A stretch of DNA of 64,000 bases from Phoronis australis (lineage: Eukaryota; Phoronida; Phoronidae). The notes beneath the pieces were generated by a model. The model was given only the letters and a program-made list of their open reading frames with translations. It did no database searches and was not told where the DNA came from. Positions 58,901 through 64,000 of the stretch are shown one piece after another. The position numbers were made by a program, and so were the translations under genes. The DNA lies in NCBI GenBank assembly GCA_002633005.1, contig NMRA01000296.1:288399-352398 (forward strand), written 5' to 3'. Each line of letters opens with the position of its first letter. Positions within the stretch are counted from its first letter, which is position 1.

Positions 58901-61900
58901 GCATGCCTCATCACAAGTTCCTCAAAAACAAGAGCCTCGAAATTTTCAGTTCCACAAATCGCACTTAGTGCAACGCCAGTACGTTACAGTGTGCAGTTAT
59001 CAACACCCCCAGGGTCGAATAAGACGTTATTATATCCTGTTCTGTTTGATGATTCTGTATCGCGTTACTCACGTGCTGTGACGTGACGCGACGTGCTGTG
59101 ACGTTGCAGGGGTGCGAGATTTATGGTGAAGGGTTATTAATTTAATTTTCCTCATCAGTTTAGTGGTTGGTGTGTGCGTTACTGCCAACACAACAGTGGT
59201 ATGCATCGACCTTCGGGCTAAGGTCAACGCTTGCACTTTCCAAGCAGTTTCGCCATCCATGTCCTCTTATCAAAGATTTTGCGACATTTATTTGGCTTGA
59301 TATATTGAAACTTGATTAAAAACACGACTCTATTTTCTGTTGGATAGCTCCACAGACACTTCACAACCGTACACATGATGATCGATAAATGTACAGAGAA
59401 TACAAGCGAGTGTCTGCGAAACTTTCCAACACAGTCAATGCAGTCGCGTTTTTAATCACGATTGCGCTAACGAAGGGCTCCTATCGAGCTATACTTGGGA
59501 TATTCACGGATGAAAGAAAAAAGAAATATTCTTTGAAATGTAAGCCCTACTATACAAGGTTATCGGCGAAAGGAATGTAAAGCAGTACCAGATTCGCCAC
59601 ACCAAAATTTCATTTTTTTGAGAATGGTTTTGTACTTGCCCTCCATAATGTTTTTGTTCTAACTTTTATATAATTGCATCTATCTATTTCATTGAGCGAT
59701 GACCAACCCCACACGATTCTTAGACAAACTGTTATAATTAGTTTAATACGTTGTATTGCAAATATACCCGTGGTGAAAAGCTTCGTATGAATCGTATTTG
59801 TAATAAATTATCGTTTCCGTTTTTTACAGATGTAGTCAATCTTCTAACGGTGCTCCACAATCATATTTTACCCGAGGGCGTGAGTAGCTTGCCAGGCCGA
59901 CCGGAAGCGTACATGCTTGCAGACAACTCAAGAATAAGTGCGCGTTTGTCCGATTTTTTCAAGTCATTCTTTCCGCACGACTTCAGTCTTCTCATAACTG
60001 CACGACCTCGCAATGGAAATCAGGGCACCATACTGAACATCAGGGATAAACATAACAGACGAACCATTCTTGGGGTACACGTCGGAGTGAACCCCATGTT
60101 TGAGTACAGAGATCACAACGATCAACCGGGCTTGAATTCGCCCCAGTTTTATATAAATCTCTCCGACGGCAGACGTCATCAATTTGCTTTTAGTGTACGA
60201 GGCGGCAGCGTCACCATGTACGCTGACTGTACGTTCGAAATGACGAGAACTTTGCGACGAAGCAGCATGCCGCAAATAGATGGCGCTAGTGTAGTGTTCA
60301 TTGGGGCTTCGTCATCACCTTCAGTAGGCGAACAGTTTGAGGTAAATTGACAGATTAATTTGCTTCTTGTGTGATTTTATTATTCGCGGTTTCATGATTA
60401 TAATAACTTTTAATCTAACAGCGCAAACTTCATATTTGAGCTGTAACAGACCTACCCATACAACAGTGCCACACAAACACAGGCACGTCCAACTTTCCAA
60501 GACAAAAAATACTTAAAACGTAGGCCTAGCTAGTTTCTTTTTGTGTTTAGGTTTCAGAAAATACACTCTTGGGGTGAGTAGGCTGCCCAGAAACAATTTG
60601 TCTATGAAAAAAAACACCAATATTGTCTACTGACCATAGTAACTGGAGTAGAAATTATTGAATTTGCATGGCCGCTGTCTGTTAACCACAGGGCACTCTC
60701 ACTAGTCGCTCGCCTTTATTTATGTCATGACGAGCGGCTGGTTAAAGGTGCCTGTGGTTGAACTTACTAGTACATCCACATATTTTGTGCATGTGCTATA
60801 GTTTTCTTACGCGTGTTGAAATTAAAACTAATTCTTGGGAGGACTCACGGGAAGTAATTTTGTTAATGACACATGGCCATTGCTATCAGTCAAATGACAA
60901 GAAATGTTAAAAGTATAACACTTTGAGACATCCAGTTGAGGTAATAAAATACTGGAATTAGCTTACTTGAGTTAGCAACGTTGCGTAAGGCTATGTCTCT
61001 CAGGGACTTGAGCTTGGCAAGAAACACTTTGCATGAACTTGGAATCTTGCATAATCTCAAGATCACGCACGTTGATAAAAATTTGCACTGCACTAAATTT
61101 AAACCTATGTTTTTCAACTATAAGCGATCTTATTCATTTAACCTTTCACATAATTATTCCTCCTATTTTTTTACACAAGTTACGGTAAAAGAGAAAATGG
61201 GTTATCATGAGGCCAATATGATTACAAAAATTCTTTAAACTGAACAAAATATTCACGGGATTTACCAAATATTCATTTCCAAGTTCACACAGATGCGATC
61301 TTGAGATTAAGCAGGATTCTAAGTTCACGCACAACAAAAAAGAACCTCCATTGATGTTTGCAGGGAGATATAGAGCAACTTATCCTGACACCAGATGTCA
61401 CTGCAGCACAACAACATTGCAGTCGAAAGAAACCCTACAATGGCCTGGTAAGCCCCGTCATGGGTCTGTTTCATAAAAGTGATGCTTGCAGGCTTTAGAA
61501 TTACTAAATTGTGATTTTGCCACGTAACTGTTAGCGCATCACAGGCAAGTAGGGCCTAATCAACTTATCTCAGTAACCAGCAGTTATGGATCTATTGCAA
61601 GACTTTGAACTTTTGCTAAAGACAAGATGAGATTTAATTATTTTTCCACAAAATTACCTGTGTGGAGTATAACACCAAGTTTCTGTCTATATAAAGTCTT
61701 AAGTCACTTTACATGAAACAGACCCCAGATTATATTTGTGTATTGTTGTACGATGATGCTGATGTGGGGTAGTGTAACTGCACCACACTGGTGCATACCT
61801 AGTCCTAGATATTACAAAAATTGCAACTTGCCATTTTTGCTTCTCTCAGTGTCAGTAATTTCACGTGTTCTTGCTACAAAAGTACATGGGTGAGGATCCT

Positions 61901-63825
61901 GGGAAGGGGTTCAAGGGGTTCGGCCCTCCCACTTATTGGTCAAAGGGACAAAAAAAAACATGCAAAAATAGACAATTCAGTTTCTATTTTATTTCATTTC
62001 TCTAGACCACTTGTGCAGAGACCATGACACTAAATTTCATTACCTACTGGGTTTCTGCTCTTTGTTTGTGATTTAGAATTCTCATCAAGAACTTATCTTT
62101 AACATAGACCTCCTCTTTCGTAAGAAGTTAGATCTGCTTTTGTTCATGCAAATGAGTTTGCCTCACGTTCTGGTTATGTTTTATTTCAAAAAGTGTGTAT
62201 CTTCTCGCAGACAAAACCATCAAAGAAAGAACACAACTCCGCAAAGAAGGACAAGAAGGACCCCCACCTTGACAATACTCCCCCTGTTGTCCCTGGCAAG
62301 AGTATCATCCAGACGGACGAACCAGGATCTGGCTCAGAGGGTCAGTGTCTGTGACAGGACTATTTCAAAGTTTTTGAATGCCCACTATCAGTATTTAATT
62401 AATCAGTATTTAATTTGTTAGATACTGAAGATAGATATGGCCAATTTTTAATTTAGGACATAATTTGGGAGAAAATAAGAAGAACTTATTTTTGTTAATT
62501 CTTTGAAAAATGAAAAAATATCACTTTGCTTAAGTTTTGTCTCAAATTGAAAAAAAGTTTCTGTAATCATGATGAAATACTGAAGTTTCATGTCACATGG
62601 AAACAATTATAAATTCTTTGCCAAAAGATTTCATATCTGTTAATGATAACTTTTCAGAAAGTTACGATTGGTCCACGTGGTCTTTATGCAGCACCACTTG
62701 TGGGCCAGGTATCAGAACTAGGACAGCTTATTGTCTGGACAACTCGCTGACAGTGGATGAATGCGTTGATGATGGGAAAAATCCAGTGGAAACAGAGAAA
62801 TGTTTTGAAAAAGAATGCAAAGGTATAGATATCTGTTATGTAGGTAGGGGAAGGTAACCGTTTTAGAGTCATTTTTGGTTGAAAATGATTTTTTGGTTAT
62901 CTTAGATAAATTTTCAGGTTAATTAGATTCTTCAGGTTCTAATTAATTTTGCATATATGTCACTTTGGAAGTGACTTTCCCGACCCGAATCATCATTAGG
63001 CTGCCATTCTGCTGTGTGGTGAGTAAGGATTGCATAGAAACTGAGTAGTGTTCCCCCTCCCCCAACCCACACCCATATTTCTAACTTGGGTGACAGTAGA
63101 GGATGTCCCAAAAGTAATGACACTCTCAAGTTTGAATGCATACGCATTTAGTTAGTCATGGATGTCAGTGAAAATGACTTAAAACTACATTTGAAGTTTC
63201 TTTATTGTATAATCACATGATTCAGATTGTATTTTGATCAATGACAGTGTGCAGTTATGAAAAAATAGTGAAGTGAAAAATTCACTTATCTGTTCCTTTA
63301 TAGAAATTATTAGATGTAAAAAAAAACCTATTCCTTCCTAATCTCTGAAAAGTGCAACCCCGAGGTCTCCAATCTGCTTGATTTATGGACATGCCAATTG
63401 AAAATAGACGTACTTATCAGTTGTTGAGTTTGTGATGGTATCCTCTTTGTAAAAGGTCTAAAAAATGTGCCCAGGGCAATAGTGGAAGTCTCAGTGGGAC
63501 TCGGGCTGTTATCCAATCAGATTCCACTAGTGTCACAGCTGGATAGATGTCTCTGTGCATAATCTGTGTTGAGTGATTGGCAGCTTCTTTCTTCTCGCCC
63601 TTGAAACATCTAGGGAGCCTTGTATATCAGATAACCTTATGCACAGAAACTGTGCAATGACTCTAAATGAAGAGTTCATCTGCAAGCTGAACATGTTAAC
63701 GGTTTATCAGTATTCCAGTTGGTGCTTTTCAGACATTTGTACTGTGAGATGCTTCAATGGTGGAATATGCGAGAAAAACAAGTGTACTTGTCCATATGGT
63801 TACCATGGAAATCAATGTGAAAAAG
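46468..63825 (+). CDS. Secreted modular protein: NtA-like, TSP1, TSPN/LamG, TSP1, EGF (5' part of gene)
   Basis: Exons 46468-46957, 55198-55347, 59830-60341, 61364-61447, 62211-62340, 62658-62822 and 63733-63825 join in consistent phase to give about 541 residues, continuing past the right edge. Order: hydrophobic signal segment, NtA-like OB-fold domain (about 35-163), thrombospondin type 1 repeat (164-213), thrombospondin N-terminal/laminin-G-like domain (214-403), lysine-rich linker (404-455), second thrombospondin type 1 repeat (456-510), EGF (511-541). In agrin the NtA domain binds laminin; thrombospondin repeats and laminin-G domains bind glycosaminoglycans and matrix. I infer an extracellular matrix or cell-surface role. 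I know no vertebrate protein with this order; NELL, thrombospondins and agrin each share only parts. Separate adjacent genes are unlikely because every junction keeps frame. Confidence 0.8.
46958..55197. other. Intron 1 of the modular matrix gene (8.2 kb)
   Basis: No exon recognised. Contains TTAA-MITE relatives at 50840-50961 (partial) and 53689-54026. A frame at 49174-49572 (132 codons) and overlapping minus-strand frames near 49620-49802 have no recognised domain and may be an eroded repeat. An extra small exon cannot be excluded. Confidence 0.5.
53689..54026. mobile_element. TTAA-bordered MITE, copy 2
   Basis: The left end is TTAATGGGACATTATC and the right end TTTAAAGGAATATCATC on the other strand. 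Interior aligned with 43485-43860; a third, right-end fragment is at 50840-50961. Confidence 0.6.
55198..55347 (+). CDS. Exon 2: thrombospondin type 1 repeat
   Basis: [44 protein letters not shown]. W-x-x-W-x-x-W C-mannosylation and C-S-x-T-C-G O-fucosylation patterns plus six cysteines are intact. Phase 1 on both sides, the usual phase for shuffled extracellular modules. Confidence 0.95.
55348..59829. other. Intron 2 of the modular matrix gene (4.5 kb)
   Basis: No exon recognised. Holds the TATG microsatellite at 56039-56310. Short frames at 56910-57173 and 57483-57761 show no domain. Confidence 0.5.
56039..56310. repeat. TATG compound microsatellite
   Basis: TATG tetranucleotide repeated over about 270 bases with TTTG, TGTG and CGTA variants, ending in TATATATTATATA. 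The long cysteine-methionine-rich frames over it are artefacts of the repeat. Confidence 0.95.
59830..60341 (+). CDS. Exon 3: thrombospondin N-terminal/laminin-G-like domain
   Basis: DVVNLLTVLHNHILPEGV opens the domain; FKSFFPHDFSLLITARP, GTILNIRDKHNRRTILGVHV, LSDGRRHQFAFSVRGGSVTM and YADCTFEMTR follow the TSPN beta-strand pattern. 170 residues, phase 1 in, phase 0 out. Confidence 0.85.
60684..60759. mobile_element. 76-bp hairpin MITE
   Basis: AACCACAGGGCACTC and GGTGCCTGTGGTT close a hairpin with further pairing of GCTCGCC and CGAGCGGC. Intron 3 of the matrix gene. Confidence 0.55.
61364..61447 (+). CDS. Exon 4: end of the TSPN domain
   Basis: GDIEQLILTPDVTAAQQHCS, RKKPYNGL. The G.I..L.L.PD..AA...C pattern is the classical end of TSPN domains. 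Phase 0 on both sides. A MITE starts 14 bases after the exon. Confidence 0.85.
61461..61727. mobile_element. MITE with TGGGTCTGTTTCAT termini
   Basis: The left end is TGGGTCTGTTTCAT; the right end reads TGGGGTCTGTTTCAT on the other strand. 267 bp. A diverged inverted relative is at 31920-32175. Confidence 0.75.
62211..62340 (+). CDS. Exon 5: basic, disordered linker
   Basis: TKPSKKEHNSAKKDKKDP, PPVVPGK, IIQTDEPGSGSE. Low-complexity; the lysine cluster could bind glycosaminoglycan. SGSE could be a chondroitin-sulfate attachment site. Phase 0 in, phase 1 out. No domain, so the call rests on phase and splice sites. Confidence 0.65.
62658..62822 (+). CDS. Exon 6: second thrombospondin type 1 repeat
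   Basis: ESYDWSTWSLCSTTCGPGIR, TRTAYCLDN, CVDDGKNPVETEKCF. W-x-x-W and CSTTCG motifs intact, six cysteines. Phase 1 on both sides. Confidence 0.95.
63733..63825 (+). CDS. Exon 7: EGF-like domain
   Basis: DICTVRCFNGGICEKNKCTC, PYGYHGNQCE. Six cysteines with EGF spacing; no calcium-binding D-x-D/N-E start. Phase 1 on both sides. The gene continues right of the window. Confidence 0.92.
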
Positions 63826-64000
63826 GTATAACAATAACTTATTTAGAAAAAAGACCTGTTGTAGTAAGCCTTTCTCAGTATATATAGTGGAGCGTATTAT
63901 TTTTAACTTTTGGATGAATAAACTTGATCCTTAAGTGAATGCCTGGTGTCAGAGTTCAGTTTCTACTAAATGGGTTAAAGTTCACAAGATATCTGTATGG

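Overview
The window is nuclear DNA from an animal. It has multi-exon genes with GT-AG introns of 0.4-8 kb, AT-rich introns around richer exons, many small transposon relics, and single-N assembly joins at 1066, 2937 and 20059. The gene set (V-ATPase a subunit, serine hydroxymethyltransferase, a modular matrix protein) and the repeat style suggest a highly heterozygous marine invertebrate. A deuterostome such as a hemichordate or lancelet is a guess; the sequence does not fix the species. No bacterial or viral gene was seen.

Layout. (1) 723-16365, minus strand: the 5' part of the V-type H+-ATPase 116-kDa subunit a gene. It covers roughly the first 494 residues, i.e. the cytosolic domain plus the first two membrane helices; the rest lies beyond the left edge. 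Exons 9-11 occur twice, at 3045-4728 and 723-2555, with only synonymous differences and an N at the join, so an unmerged second haplotype is likely. The gene also carries a candidate mutually exclusive exon pair (10870-10973 and 8774-8871). (2) 16366-22752: a gene-poor spacer between two divergent genes, holding SINE-like repeats, a MITE, a LINE fragment and an inverted duplication. (3) 22753-37488, plus strand: a complete 12-exon serine hydroxymethyltransferase gene (484 residues), probably mitochondrial, with a possible poly(A) signal at 39008. (4) 39014-46467: no gene recognised; one 618-bp foldback element and a TTAA-flanked MITE. (5) 46468 to beyond the right edge, plus strand: a secreted modular protein with the order signal peptide, agrin NtA-like domain, thrombospondin type 1, thrombospondin N-terminal/laminin-G-like, basic linker, thrombospondin type 1, EGF.

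The three genes share no pathway; they are ordinary neighbours. The most interesting signals are the alternative V-ATPase exon pair with nearby UGCAUG sites, minisatellites that have copied splice sites, intronic ~420-bp tandem repeats carrying CTCF-like motifs, and the domain order of the right-hand gene. All exon boundaries were deduced by eye from splice consensus, reading phase and recalled family sequence; no alignment was run.
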